From the NCBI GenBank assembly GCA_030737875.1, contig CM060919.1:806045160-806109159 (forward strand): a stretch of DNA of 64,000 nt, read 5' to 3'. Each line of letters begins with the position of its first letter. Within the stretch, counting starts at the first letter, position 1. The translations under genes and the position numbers were made by a program. The stretch comes from Allium sativum (taxonomy: Eukaryota; Streptophyta; Magnoliopsida; Asparagales; Amaryllidaceae). A model generated the notes under the pieces. It ran no database searches. It saw nothing but the letters and a program-made list of their open reading frames with translations, and was not told where the DNA came from. Below are positions 1 to 13,416 of the stretch, one piece after another.

Positions 1-145
1 TGACCATCAACATCACAGGGAGAATATATGTAGGAGCCTCCTGCTCGTCTACGGATCAGCTACTCGTGCATAACCAGTTAACCTGTCTCTAGTCTGCTTG
101 TTTAGGAGCACCCAGAGTAATAAGAAGAGACATAAAACTCTGGGT

Positions 146-159
146 CAGACCAAAGTCTG
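146..159 (-). other. E7 copy of the LTR hairpin H1
   Basis: Arms CAGAC (146-150) and GTCTG (155-159) enclose a 4-base loop and are followed by 'gtatgag'. It occupies the same place as the E1 hairpin with arms CAGTCA/TGACTG, so the arms changed together. Confidence 0.5.
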
Positions 160-408
160 GTATGAGCGATAAGCAGCAAAACAGAATATAACAGGTATAC
201 TAAACCATACCTGAACCTGGACTTGCTACCAAAGAGTTAGCACTACATACTGTACAATACACTAAGGTGCCACTAACATATGGTGTAAATAATACGGGGG
301 TGGGGGTGTGTATGTCATAGTGATGGCAAACAATCAAGCATAGCAATCATCCTCACATCTCTCACTCAGTGCGTAAAGCATACGATATCCATCGCTTCGA
401 TCACCCAA

Positions 409-596
409 ATCCATGCTATGATTACTCTGCCCCATGGAGTCATGGCAACTCCACTGCACTGATCCATAGCCACTAGTCCTTGCTATGTCCACTCCGCCCC
501 ATGAAGTAATGAAGACTCCACTGCATTGGCTCATATCCATGCCACGATCACTCTGCCCCATGGAGTAGTAATTACCCCACTGCACTGATCCGCAGC
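409..596. repeat. About three diverged tandem units in the E7 LTR
   Basis: Three imperfect units of roughly 55-72 bp each contain 'ctctgccccatggagt' or 'ctccgccccatgaagt' followed by 'ccactgca'. The open minus-strand reading frame over this stretch (334-603) is a by-product of the repeat. Confidence 0.6.
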
Positions 597-949
597 CTAA
601 CACTTGTCTTCCCGTGGTGAATCAAAACTATGGACGTCGATAACCCCTTAGCACACGTCCCGCAGCAAAGCCCAACTCATGAAGTGAACCCGTTGATCCC
701 ATTTGGATCCTGAGTTCTACTTCCTATTTGGACTACCTATGCATCTCGGGTTCTGGTTATCATCTCTGGATTGGTTCGGAACAAGCTTCTATGCAGATCA
801 GCTCTCTTCTTCTCGTTCAGTCCATTGTCATCAACCTCATTTGTTTCGTGATCGTCAAGTACCAAGTCCAAGCTCCTCGGTTCAGGTCTTGGTTAACCCT
901 ATTGGATCGGTTCGTGCCCAATCACCAGCTTATGGCACAACAGTTCGGC

Positions 950-1110
950 TCGTGACATCCTTCCTCCATCGGTTCGGGTCGTGATGGAGCTCCGGATCGG
1001 GTCGTGGGCTTCAGCTGTGAGTTGTTCGTGGGCTCCTGGTTGGATCGGGTTGTGAGCTCCCGGTCGGATTGGGATCTCCAAGCGGTTCGGCGTCGTGAGC
1101 TCTTATCTCA
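950..1110. repeat. GC-rich short repeats in the E7 LTR
   Basis: Degenerate units of the form 'ggatcgggtcgtgggct' recur four to five times in a local GC-rich patch inside an AT-rich LTR. It lies downstream of the candidate TATA in minus sense, so it may be transcribed leader sequence. No protein is recognised in it. Confidence 0.5.
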
Positions 1111-1809
1111 TGGCAACTCGTGATGCAACAGTTTGGGGAAACAGTCCGGTTCGTGCTTCCCCTCCGATGCGATCCGGTTCGGTTGATTTCCTGCACTTCT
1201 TTCCAGTGACTGTTTTACGCCATTCGACGACGTTTTCGACCAAATCTAATTTTATAATCAATCACAAAGCATACTATACAGTCATAGCAACATATAGAAT
1301 TGACCACTAATACCACAACCACAATTTGATAGGTTAAAACGGATCAAACATAGCTAAAATCCCATATTTTCCCTTAAGCATGTTTAAGCATAACTAATGA
1401 TAGGATTATAACCAAATTAACCAAATTTTCTAACAGAGGCCTAAAACAATATTTTGGAATTTATAAATATTTTTCCAGAATTTAATCATGTTTAAATTCG
1501 ATAATTAACACTAATTACCCTTAATTAACTATAATTAGTGAGGAACTATGCAAATCACTCAATTTAGCCAGAAACAAAATACCAAATCTGAAATTATCTT
1601 CTATTTGGCGCTGTCCCCAAGGCTATACAGCAGTTCTGACCTTGATTTGGTGCTATTTCTCCTTAATTTGGTGAAGATTAGGCTAATACTTGATTAGAAA
1701 GTGATTAGAGGTGATTCTAGATGTCAGAGGCCATTACTAGGGTTCCAACAATGAAAGTGGCAGCTGAAAAAGTGTCTAAAGAAAATGTTTTCTAACCTTA
1801 ATCAGCCCC

Positions 1810-1816
1810 TATATAC
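1810..1816 (-). promoter_or_regulatory. Candidate TATA box of the E7 LTR
   Basis: The plus strand reads ctatata, giving TATATAGGGG on the minus strand about 380 bp from the LTR start at 2196. Placement and context fit a U3 core promoter, but the motif alone is weak evidence. Confidence 0.4.
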
Positions 1817-2196
1817 CCCTAATCCCTAAATCCCCCATTGGGCCTAGCTATCAACTACCCAATTAAGCTCGGTTAAGTAGTTTGTCACCTTCTAAACATT
1901 GTTTCAGCCATATCTCCCAAAAGGTGAGTCCGTTTGGCTAATGTGACCACTCTACGGAATTGTAAACCGTCATCTGAATCCAATGGAAGTGGTTTTAGGT
2001 TAAAACTCCTTACCAATCAAAAGTTTTGGCTGAAACAAGATTAGCTAGGGGTAAAATGGTCATTTAAAAATTGGCAAAAATCATGAACATGGGAAATGAC
2101 CCCAATAGTCGTCTCCCAAAGTTGCATGACCATACGACTTCGCATGAGAAAGTAATATTCTACGATCCTTTGATGCGTAGAATGCGGGTCGTTACA

Positions 2197-4387
2197 GTAG
2201 TCCATTTTTCGCCTGGTAACATTGGCTATGCAACTATTTAATTGTTGTTGGAACTGGTTCTTCTAGTGATGGTCTTAGCTTATTGCTTTGGAATCTGTTT
2301 GATTAATGAAAGTAAACAAGTGATTTGCTCCGCTCTACATATTTTCAAGTTGTGGATCTTTTATTTTCTGGCACTTTTGTGTTGTTTTCCAAATGTAGAT
2401 CATCATCTTTTATGTAAGGTTGTTGTAGTCTTTGATGCAGTTTATAATATGAGTGTTTAAGATATTAGTTCATGTGATATTCTCCCTACGTGGAGATCGT
2501 GTGTATGCCATGGTATCTATAATGAATGTAATGTGCTCCAGTTCCTGTATGTAATTGCACATCCTGCGTGGTGTGAGTGATTGAGTAGTCTAGTCATTTT
2601 AACTATCTCCTGCGTTGTAAGCTAGTATAGTTGTAGTGGTCGGACCACTCTAAAAATAGATAGTGATGGATGGTCCACCTTAAAAACCAATAGTAGTAGT
2701 AAGACAATCTATTTATGTCCTGTAATGATGTATTTATAATTTTTCTAATAAAAAGTGTTACGGATCACTATTAAAACCGTCCGGCCTTGCCAAAAAAAAT
2801 ATAACTAATTATCTAAAACTATTTATATTTAACTTAACTCTTATGCATTTTACAATCATTTAAATTTTATTTAAATTTTAATTATTAAATGTTTATAATT
2901 ATTTTAAATGAAGATATTTTATGTCAACATAATTATTTTAAATTTAACAATTTATGTTTATTAACTATTTTTTTAAAGAAAGCCTACTTCCAATCTGAGT
3001 TGTTTAGTCTGAATGTTGTATGAAGATTTTGAATAACTAGTTATGAAATTGAAATAAAAATGTAAACTTTTTTAATGAACTGTTTTGTAAATTTGAAATC
3101 TGAAATTTGAACAAAATCAAAATAATGAATTAATTGAAATAAAATTTATAACATTGAAATATGAGAATCTAATTAGTTAAAATAAAATCAACAATGTTGA
3201 TATTTAATTTAAGAAATTTTAATACGACTTTAGATATAAATGACCACGGTGTGAAATAAGTGTTTGGTTTGTTAAAGAGACTGAGGCCAGATATTGGCAT
3301 ACTCTTTGTAAATAACGAAAACCATTTTAACAATTGTTTATGTTGTGGAGAATCAACAATGAAGTAAGTTGGCTTGGCAAATGCTATTGAAATGAAGTAA
3401 GAGAATGATGTGAGATAACTTTGACCTTTGGTTCGTAATTAAAATTACTAAAGCAGGAACGATACCCAAGTCAATTGAGGTCGTTTCTTTGATCAGACAT
3501 TCTTCTTCGATACCATATCTCTTACTTTGATATTGATTGGTGGCCACCCTTGAATTTAGTTGTTGCACAAGGTGGGCGATAGTTGCGGCTATGCATTACC
3601 ACCAGCCTAGGTCCGCAATCCGGCAAAATCCTACCATTGGAAGTTGCGTCGGTGCCTTCTCATATAATCCTGATCAAGCCCCCTACGATTCTGATTTAAT
3701 GTAGTTGTGTCACGGTCCATCTTTATCTATCGACTTTCTGGTGTGTTGTATGCAAATTGTACGACAACGATATAAACGATGTAAAGGTAATAATGGTAAT
3801 CTTGCTTACACTATTTTCAGTATTATATTTAACCATAAATACTATTATAATAGTGTATTGTATTATATAATATCTAGTTTAACAGATCCCCAAAGAGTGG
3901 AATCACAAACATTCTTTAAGTTACTTGATGCATTTCATTTAACATTTCATTTGAGTTGATTAACTTTCGTAAGAATGTTAGTCCTTATCTAAGTGTTTAC
4001 TTTTGCATTATTTCTCATGTCAAACTGAGTATTGAAGTATTGAGATTTCACCTTTCAGTGCTGGAAATTTGTTGAAGACATCATCTCTATCTATCGGTTC
4101 CTGTTATTTCTTTTGTATTAGAAATCCATTGTATTTAGACTTCCACTGTATTCAATTCTGTGACTATGATATTACATGTAGGTTTAGAGGTTTTTTTAGT
4201 AGCTTCATGAATTACTATTGTATTTGTTTATTCTGCAGCAAGTTGTTTTGCTATAATTTCTCTGTGATCTGTTTGTGTTTTATGATTTGATTTTATTTAA
4301 ATCCCATTGATATTACAATATGTTATTTTGAATGATTTGAGTTGGTCTCATTATCGAATTAAATGGTAAGAAATACAGGTCATTACA
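2197..4387 (+). mobile_element. Old AT-rich sequence ending as an LTR (E6, plus orientation)
   Basis: The stretch ends GGTCATTACA at 4378-4387 and is followed at once by a degenerate iMet primer site, so at least its right part is the 5' LTR of a plus-strand element. The left boundary is not visible, and 2197-2800 may be unrelated older sequence. A segment near 2810-2960 is similar to 39740-39890, so some of this is repetitive. The open frames here (for example 2242-2460, 3705-3959 and 4069-4290) resemble no protein I know and look like chance. Confidence 0.45.
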
Positions 4388-4850
4388 TGTTGTATTAGAG
4401 TTTTGGTTTAATCAAAATCCTTGACTTACGGAGTTTAAACTCATTTGAGATAGGGTAACAATTACTTAGAATAAGTAAAATCAGGCGCAAAATCATTATT
4501 TAGAGAGAGCGTATTTTGAAAAGTATAAATAGTTTTAAAAATGGTTTGAAATGATTTTAACGTATTTTTGACCGAAAAAATTGTTTTTAAAGTTAACCTA
4601 CTTTTAGAGTTTCCTCTTGAATCCCTCTACTTAGTTACGTTTCTTTTCGATCATGAATTCCTGAATCTAAATCCCGACCCTTGTTCTAAATCCATCTTAA
4701 GAAATTATAATATATGGTTTTCGTAATCCTAAATGTTATCTAATTTGTTATAATTAGGGTCTTTGTCCTTTGTAGATTTCTATTGATTAGGTTCTTCTGC
4801 TGTTCAGATTCTAAATCATGTTTGACTTATTTGACCTAAGTGAATAAATA
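4388..4850 (+). mobile_element. E6 interior with decayed iMet primer site and post-PBS block
   Basis: TGTTGTATTAGAG at 4388-4400 aligns with the primer site TTGGTATCAGAGC of E1 and E4. About 50 bp further (4439-4470), 'gagatagggtaac' followed by 'ttaga', and then 'gagagcgtatttt' near 4504, match in order and spacing the interior blocks just downstream of the E4 primer site. This makes E6 a decayed plus-strand relative. The right limit, where E5 LTR sequence begins, is approximate. Confidence 0.55.
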
Positions 4851-7800
4851 ATGAAAGAGATTTTAAATATAATTCATATTAAGAATTTGTAAGAAATATG
4901 AAAATATGAATATTTATGATCAAAATTTATTTAGTAAAGACCAACAACATAGAATAAGAGTAGAAATAGAATCTAACAGCGGAACGAATAAAATAAAATA
5001 TATTAAAACTATTTACACAAAGAGAACTGTATATATATAATCATACAACATACACATACACATTAAAGTCTACCAAAATAAAGGACTAGACATATATCCC
5101 AAGATAAATAAAAATCAAATTATTTAAGCTTCCTTCCTCTTTCCAATGGAGAGACGAGAGGCAATCCACAATAAATGAAACCGTTCGCGGTTTCAACCCT
5201 TCCTTCTCACAAATTTCAACGACAAACTCAGGTTTTCCATTGATAATCCACCTTATTTCCATCATATTACCAACAAATTCTAAATTCAAACTTCCGCTCA
5301 ATTCCAAATTGAACCGAATCGAGAGTTCTCAACACCGTATCGCCTTCAGATGCTTCTAGGGGATTGGTTTTTGAGTCATTGTTAGCCGCTGGGTTGTTTA
5401 ATGGGTAACGCACAAACTGCTATTTCAAGTATTATTAGATCTGTTTGCTCATCATATGTTCCCCTGGAACCAAGACTATTCTTCTATAATTGTGTTTTAT
5501 GTCTTTCAGAGGTGATTAAAAATTCAACATGAATACTAGAATCTGTTCAGAAACAAATCCAACATGAAGCAGTGGTTTTTGGAAATCCTACTTCTACTAC
5601 ATTTATCAGTTGAGCAGGTCGGTGTATATTTTGATAGTTCAAAGTAACATGAAGTAAAAGAATCTGTGTGATGCAGTTTATCATTTGGACGTTCCTGTTT
5701 GATGCAGTTTATCAAAAGTTCAATTGGATATTTCGTTGATAGTCGAGTTTTTAGCTATCAAATCAAAACAATATGGTCAAGTACATCAGCAGCTCAAGCC
5801 CTCTTAGATTAAAACATTTATTAAATCATTTCATGGATTCTCAAGGATCGATTTTATATTATTGTCTCAATTGAATACATATATTTAGAAACTTCTTTTA
5901 TTTTCATTATTTTGAAAACAATAACATATCTTTATATATTTAGAATAGCGTAATCACCAAACTCCCCTCATTTCCTTTATTTGGAAGTATCATTGTAATT
6001 TCATAAAAATCCGCTCTTTTTTCCTTTACTTTGGAAATATTCTATATATTACTAATCAATTTGTATAAGATTAATTACCAAATTTTTATGGGTTAAACCA
6101 ATGCCGAATGACATATCCTATATTATGTGACCCAAATGGCTTTCACTAAATTTCAAACTTCACAATTAACGTTACAATATTCTCTTATGGAGGTAATAAA
6201 TTATTTCCATCATCTTTACCATTACAAACTAGTATCATCCCTAAATAATAGTGAAGTCGTTCAAGTTGGGTATTTTATTTACCTCTCAGACCTTGATAGA
6301 CAGCGTTCTTATCTTGGTATAGATAAAAGTTTGTAACTTCAAAATTGATATAATAATAATAATATCATATTAATTTCATTTATTATTCCATTTTAAAATA
6401 TGGTTTTAGAAACCATTCCTTCATTCAAATATCACTTTTAAAAATTACCGTCTTTACTTAATTCATTTATTAAGTAAACTCATGCTAAAACACAACTCTT
6501 ATCTTAACTTCATTTATAAAATTCGTTTACACCTTGGATCCATTTACCAAATCCTTTATCCTAGAACATTAAATATCTTAAAATAAAACTTTAATTTGGA
6601 TCTATATTATAAAACCCCTTTACAGGAACCTCTACGAGCATCTAACTAAATCTTATACAAACTTGGTATCTTCTTAATTAAATTTCATTTAAGAAGTAAT
6701 CACTTTAATTATTATTCATTAAAATATTAATTAACATCAATATTAACTAATAAAAGTAGTTTATATCATTATTAATTAAAATTGGCTGGTTAATCTCTTT
6801 AAACAGTTATTAACTCTATTAATGACCATTAACAAGAAAATTAGCTTCAAACATTTTTATTTAAAAGATAATTAATTTTAAAAGGAAACTTATTAAGTTC
6901 AAACAATTTATTAGTCAAACTATTTATATTATATTAATTGTAAACAAATTAATATAACAATCAATTTCAGTTTAAACGCTTGACTTAGCCAACTTGAGAA
7001 CATCAGTTAACTTTGATTAACTGATTTCCGCTAATGTTTCCTCTTAAATTAATTATTAATCTGATTAATTTAACAATATCGATTAATTGTTTTCTCAAAA
7101 CAATTATTCCAAATTATTAAACCTGTAGGTTAAATTATGGGTTATATACTTATAAATTTATTAAAACATAAAAATTGCTATACATAGTATTTTATAAGCA
7201 CTTTTATAAAAACCATTTATGGATATTGATTTATTTATAAAACTTATATTTTTATATAAAATATAATTTAAAACTTCGTTTAGTTATAATTTTTTTTTAA
7301 CTTTAAATATGTCTATTCACCTAACGACGAATTTATGTCTTAGAAGTATGGTTTTTAGACCATTTGTTGCCAATCACTTAATCAATACTGTATATTGATT
7401 AAAAACACAATAATGTTGAATTCAATGATTAACATCCAAACAGGTTTTCAGTGTCAGTTGGGTTAAACAATTTATATATAAATAATATGAAATCTAATAA
7501 AAAGAAAAATATTTGAGGAATCCAATTGGATCTCTCCAACCTATTTATCCCTGCATCACAGTTCATGATATCATTTTATAATAAGATATGAAATAGAAAT
7601 ATAATTCAATGCATTTAAACAACGAAAATATAAATAACGTCAGTCAACATTAAACAATAAGCATCCCAGGCACGCAATCATCCATTTTATATTATCAATG
7701 ATAAATTATAATCATACCAATTTTGTCACATCATAACATTCAAGAAAGAGTGCATTAACTCACATTTTATTTTCAAAACTAAATGAAATTACTATTTCTT

Positions 7801-9515
7801 CCAAATCTCTCTGAACCAGTTCAGAAGCGTAGTAATCTCTGATCCGATTCGAACGGTTCCTATTTCGCTGGATTCTGTATACGTATGAAATAGTTATTGC
7901 TATTACAAGTTGGATATTTATTTAAAACAATTATATTAGCTTAATCACCTTTTATTCTTAATTACCCTTAAATTACTGTTTTCAACATTTAATTCATCTT
8001 CTTTCTGGTAATTCTTCTTCCCGAAAGAAACGAACCCGCTCCATTAAACTCTCACCACTGTGCGGGTCACCGAAGATCTCCGTAGTCACCATCATTGGTC
8101 TTCTCACCACCTTAGCATCATGCTGGTATGCTTAACGTCGAACTCGACAACTCCGACAACTGCGATTTTAGCCTGCTGCCATAGAAAATTTGTGAACCTT
8201 TAACTCACTGAATACCCCCAAAACCTCTGGGACTTGCTCGTTGCATACACCAGAACCTAATACCGCCATCGAATCCCTCCCCCATTGCCTCAAAACTCCA
8301 AGGAACCATAAAACTCGCAGTGCTGGAGAAAATTTGAGCTGCACAAATTTGCATTGCACTAGACAAAACTTACATTGGTATAAAGCTCTTAGACCAGGGA
8401 TTTTATCGGATTAAACGAAATCAAATATTGTTATGTGGTTGATTTTATATTACTTTTTAAAGGTCAAGAGAGGAGCGTGATTTGGTTTTTGAAAGAGAAG
8501 GATTGAATTCTTTTCTTCGTGCCAGTTCGATTCAAATAGAACGGATGTAAAGGGAGAAAGCATGTGCGATATTTAGAAGGGCGTAGTTTTTTTTTGAATG
8601 ACAAACTATATTTTTTTGAAAATGACTAACGATATATTTTGAAAGCGACCAACAATATTTTTTCGAAAGTGAACAACGATATTTTTAGCGTATAGCAATC
8701 AACATTTATAATTTGTACGACTATATATGAACTTTGATCGTGATGAAATTTGAAATCATACAATAACTTAATATTTCGGACACGATGGAACTGGTTTCGT
8801 CGAATTTCGGGGTCGTTTGAAAATTGACTATTCTTAAGTTCCATATTACATTGATTTTAAAATAATAAAATGTAATAAAAATAAATTATCATTATCGTAT
8901 ATATTCAGAATATAATTTATATAATTCAACTATTTTAACTTTATTTAAAATCCTAGGTTATAACAATATTTAATTTTTGTAAAAATCCTTTTCTATTTTA
9001 TATAATAAATAGTTATGGCTTATAAATGATTACTTAACAACTTTCTGAAAATTTGATTTGGACATAACTTAAAATCTACAAGATGAAAATTTGATTTTTC
9101 TCTTTCATTAGAAAATTAAAATCCAATAGATCCAGACGATTCTTGTTTCAAAGAATTCCGACTTATATTAGATTATGTATATTCAATTAAATTTTAAAAC
9201 ATAAAATAATGAATTACCATGACGTTGTAGGCTCGTTTTTAATTAACTATAAATTTATACATTCAAACATCGTTTAATAAATGAATTCCTTATCATAATT
9301 TCAATCTGAACTTAATTAAATCCTTTTATATTTTCCAGTCATATTATATTGCAAGTCCAACATATTTTCACTATTTCAGAATTAAATTTATTATTTTATT
9401 GTCTAAATTAAATCAATAGTTAAAAATTCTTCAATTCGTGTTAATTATATTCCAAATCAACAGTTGAAACTAATTTTAAATGCTTGAACTTAACGGTAAA
9501 AATCTAGGTTGTTCG
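4850..9515 (-). mobile_element. E5: old E-family LTR, minus orientation
   Basis: The left part (4930-5060) contains 'agcggaacgaataaaa' with flanks matching the beginnings of the E2 and E4 LTRs. The part from about 5870 on is clearly homologous to E2 from about 11200; for example 'tttacctctcagac' and 'gttcttatct' occur at both 6280-6315 and 11905-11935. The right end at about 9515 is a decayed terminus followed by a polypurine tract (minus sense) and 'catcctcgaaaata', the start of an interior. Between about 5090 and 5860 the sequence does not match the other LTRs and may be an insertion or capture. The first 100 bp or so of the LTR appear lost. The copy is much more decayed than E1 or E4. Confidence 0.6.
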
Positions 9516-9577
9516 TTCCTCCCCTTTAAAAAAATTTCATCCTCGAAAATACTAAGGCAGGAAGAATGCTACAAACC
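9516..9577 (-). mobile_element. E5 polypurine tract and first bases of its interior, cut by E2
   Basis: 'tcctcccctttaaaaaa' at 9516-9532 is purine-rich on the minus strand, and 'tttcatcctcgaaaat' matches the E4 interior start 'tttcgtcctcgaaatt' at 57591-57606. E2 begins directly at 9578. Confidence 0.6.
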
Positions 9578-9796
9578 TGTAACGACCCGGAAAATTCGAC
9601 ACTCGAATTTTCGATAATAATACATAACCCTGTATTACTAGCCAAAAACTCGAGTATCGAATCTCAGATTGTTAACAGAAAGAAGTTAGAGGGTGAGAAA
9701 GAAATAAATATTAGAATAGAAAAGAAGGAAGAACATCAGAATCTCATAGCGGAGCGGATAAATATAATATATCAAATGCTTTATACAAAATGAAAT

Positions 9797-9822
9797 GTAT
9801 GTGTGTGTGTATATATATATAT
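9797..9822. repeat. (TG)n/(TA)n microsatellite
   Basis: A short TG run passes into a TA run inside the E2 LTR. Confidence 0.8.
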
Positions 9823-11051
9823 TTATAATTACAACATCAGAGTTTGCATTCAGATCAATACAACACACAGGGAAATAACAAGTACCCGAAAATATATAGA
9901 ATATGTCATGACTTCAACTCCTGCTCTGGAACTCCAAGCGAAACCTAACCTGGAAATATACTTGGTCTGACCCGAGCACATTTGAAGCAAAGAAAAATTC
10001 ACCCGGATCGGTCTGGAATACTTTCAGTGGTAAATTCATATGACAAACAACTGTTTAACTTTGAAAATCCTTTTTGAAAGAAAAAGATAATAGTAGGACC
10101 AACCCACGGATAAACATGGACGGTTTTTACCTTAGTATAACCCAAAACATTTATAAAAAAAAAATACTCATTCTAATATAATAATAATGTCTAAATACAA
10201 ATAAATAACAATCTAGCAGAACGCTTGCATCTCACGCTCTACATATATAGTATACAATCAAAACCAATGGCTCTTATTGAGGGATGAATTTCCTAGCAAG
10301 GTATGGGACCACCTTTCCGACAATGTTCCTCCAGAGATGAATAAATTGCGGTTCAACATGAAAACTTACAACCCAGACTACACATGACCGACTCCTCATT
10401 TCTCTTAGGAGTACCAAATATAGCATTACCACGGTTGGGGGCTAGCCAACTGAACCAATAGCATACATTTAAAAATAAAAACGGACAACCGAAGGCATTT
10501 GATTTCTTTAGATCAAGTAATGATATACCCTTTTAATGGATGTGACCCACATAGCCATGTTGCCTACCTTATTTTGTGCCATTTCCCGGTTAATGTGGCT
10601 TGAGGTCATGTTTATCTTTTTTTCAGTAGCACATCTCCTTTCACTTTGAATGACACATCGTCAGATCCGCCAAATCACTAACTAACGTCCACAAATATAC
10701 TCTGGGTGTTAAGAAAGAGAATTTCTCCACCACCAAACTTGGAATATTCGAAGAAAAAAAATCAACATACGTGATTCTTAAGGAAATACTCCATCAGGCA
10801 TTCATCCATAGAAGTCATCCAGGAATAGGATGAACCAAAGGCACTTTCCTACCGAATCCTAGGAAACACCCTATAGATCAGTAGTGAGTAGTCCTTGCAA
10901 TTCATAGATTTCAATCACGATAGAATCACTGTTGAAATATCTCTAGGGATCAGCTAAAGAAATTCAACAAGTAGCTCTTCCGCTCATGAAGATTTACGGT
11001 CTTCAATGCTCCATCTTTATCCCTGTAGATTAGTTTTGTACGCAACGTTGA

Positions 11052-11094
11052 TTCAAAGCGGTTTGGGTCTATTTCCCATCCCAGTCTCTTTGAA
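11052..11094 (-). other. E2 copy of the LTR hairpin H2
   Basis: Arms TTCAAAG (11052-11058) and CTTTGAA (11088-11094) enclose an inner TGGG/CCCA pair. The block 'gtcttcaatgctccatc' lies just to the left, as it does beside the E4 copy. Confidence 0.5.
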
Positions 11095-11660
11095 ACAATA
11101 CGTCAAAAAGGTCCAATAATATTTCATTGATAGTAGCTTCTCAGGCCTTATTATTCAAAATCATTCATTAAACTCTTGGAATCATTTCTTCAATTTAAAA
11201 ATCGATTTTAATTACTTATCTCGATAAAATTATATTCTTGTCTTTTAAGAATAAATATATTCAACAATCTCCCATTTACTTCCTTCACTTCCAAAAGTAC
11301 CACCACATCCCCAAAACCCTTTCCATTTCCTTAATATTGGAAATATTACTTAATATTCAAATATATCCTATTTTTCTTTACTTCAGAATGTCGACCTATA
11401 TTGCTAAATCTATGGTATAAAACCAATTGTCATTTCTTATATGACCAAACAAAGTCAAATGACATACTTATTATTATATAACCTTTAATGACTTCATTGA
11501 ATCCCAAACTTCGAGGTTATATATTATTACTAGTACTTATGGGATACACATAAATTTCAACATTTCGTTTCATCTCAAAATAATCCTCATTGCCCTTTTC
11601 TTATTAATTGAATATAGTATTTCTGAACCCAACTATTTTCTTTATCTAGAAAATAGAGAT

Positions 11661-11662
11661 AT

Positions 11663-11711
<49 letters not shown>
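11661..11711. repeat. (TA)n(TG)n microsatellite
   Basis: An AT dinucleotide run is followed by about 13 GT dinucleotides inside the E2 LTR. Confidence 0.9.
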
Positions 11712-11712
<1 letters not shown>

Positions 11713-13000
11713 AATGGTATCATATTTTGAACTCGGGCCAAACAATAATTAATGTATATTTTGCATCAAAACCAAATAGTCTTGTTTATATTCCCAAACC
11801 TCGCATCTAACATTTACATTTCAATTACGTTATCCACTACCATTACAAACTAATATTATTCCTCGATAATAGAGAAGCCGTTCATACTGAGGTATTCTAT
11901 TTACCTCTCAGACATTGATCGACAACGTTCTTATCTCAGAGTAGAAGTTCGTAACCCAAAAACCCTTCTTGTTTATAATATTAATCAAGTATTATCTTCC
12001 TTTAACTAAACCATATCGTTATTTCTGGAAGATCTTGGTCAATTATGACCACGCTTATTTAATATTAACCCTCTGTTTAAACTTCTTCAATTCCATTTGG
12101 AATTATATTGCGCCAATCCATTTATCAAATATTTCTCCCGTAAACCCGTTTATATAATAAAACTAAATCTTGGATGTTTATAATCAAATCCATTTTGACT
12201 TTTTACCAAACTGATGAATAGCTTCCCTTATATTCATGAAAATCTTCCCTTTTCCTTCAATTCGAGTTTTAAATAAAATATTTAATTCAATACTTATCGC
12301 ATTAACTCAATCTTATTTTTATAACTATATTTATTTTATTCAATATCTTCGTAAATCTCTTTCCGTATCGGAAAACTTCCTTTTTAATTCAAAGCTCAGT
12401 TTATATAAGATATTCGTTCTAAACAATCATGTTAACTCAAACCATCTGCATTGATAAAAATTTGGATTTTAAATCCTTCATATATCCTTTTAAAATTCAT
12501 TTACTCAATTACTTCTTAAAATAATCTTGTTTAAGAAGAACTCGCTTTCACCAGTTGTTTAAGTGATAGTAATTTACCTCTCTATTTACCAAATAGATAG
12601 TTAATCACTTTATTTATTATAAACAATAATTAATTACACTAATTATTTCAATAATATTTTAAACATTATTAGTGAAAGTAAATTATAAATTAAGAAATCT
12701 TATTAAATTAAACAATTATTCATTAATAACCCATTTCGTTCAAAATAGTTGACTTAGTCAACTTTAATCCATCAGTTAATTTTGTTAACTGATTTTCACT
12801 ACCCTTTCCTATTAGATTAATGGAATTAGTCTAATAATGTAGCTCAATTGTTTATTTAAAAATACTTATTCTAAATATATTGACCCATAGGTTAATTATA
12901 GCTTTGTTCACTTACAAACTTATTTAATTTCAAAACGAATCATTTTATAATATTATAAACCAGTTTATAAATATCAATTTTTTTTGTAAAACATATAAAA

Positions 13001-13005
13001 TACAA
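13001..13005. repeat. Target site duplication of E1, left copy
   Basis: TACAA immediately precedes the LTR start at 13006 and recurs immediately after the element at 28181-28185. Confidence 0.92.
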
Positions 13006-13402
13006 TGTGACGGCAAGGAATTTCGCTCGGTCCGAACCAGTCGCTAAACCGACCCAGACCGTTCGAAACGCCCTATCGTTTGAGAACAAGACAAAACAGA
13101 ACGCATACAGAAGAACATTTCACTGTATATTACAACAATGCATCAGAATACAAGAATATACAGAGTATGAAAGAATAAATATTACACAGAAATATCAGAG
13201 ATTTAAATTACATTTAAACACAAAGCAGCGGAAAATAATACAATACACAACTAGAAGAGATATACGGATACAAAGCTTTCCGGATATCGTTCCAGCTGTA
13301 AACCAGGATCCTGTGAATATAAATCTGCAAAACCAAAACTACTAGCTGCCCGTGTCAAAATAAGGGCACCCAGAGTTTAGGTTAAAACAATAAACTCCAG
13401 GT

Positions 13403-13416
13403 CAGTCATGTGACTG
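13403..13416 (-). other. E1 3' LTR copy of hairpin H1
   Basis: Perfect arms CAGTCA (13403-13408) and TGACTG (13411-13416) are followed by 'gtgtgagaac'. The second LTR has the same at 21505-21518. Confidence 0.55.

Larger units (their letters stand above)
1..2196 (-). mobile_element. E7: partial LTR of the E family, minus orientation
   Basis: The right end reads GGGTCGTTACA at 2186-2196, which on the minus strand is the LTR start TGTAACGACCC seen throughout this family. Near 100-165 it carries the block 'cacccagagt', then a hairpin, then 'ggtatgag', in the same order and sense as the E1 and E3 LTRs; this fixes the minus orientation. A TATA-like TATATAG lies on the minus strand at 1810-1816, about 380 bp inside the LTR start, as expected for a U3 promoter. 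The other end lies left of the window, so a solo LTR, a 5' LTR and a truncated copy cannot be told apart. The sequence after 2196 is neither a primer site nor a polypurine tract, so it is an outer flank. No credible coding region is present. Confidence 0.72.
9578..13005 (-). mobile_element. E2 3' LTR, left portion (split by E1)
   Basis: It starts TGTAACGACCCGG at 9578 and continues with family blocks shared with E4: 'gttagagggtgaga', 'gacggtttttacctta', 'catcgtcagatccgcc' and 'gtcttcaatgctccatc'. It stops at 13005, where E1 inserted and duplicated TACAA, and resumes at 28181. The two parts together give an LTR of about 6.06 kb. The motif order, and the primer site at the far end of the interior, place the element on the minus strand. 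Open frames inside (for example 11969-12157 and 12236-12454) are not coding. Confidence 0.75.

Noticed and set aside
703..984. Possible gene in GC-richer part of E7
   Set aside because: Two overlapping frames and the opposite strand are all open over degenerate repeats; no conserved domain.
5086..5307. Minus-strand frame in the non-matching part of E5
   Set aside because: Composition is plausible but there is no recognisable domain and no supporting splice or promoter signals; kept only as part of the possible insertion in E5.
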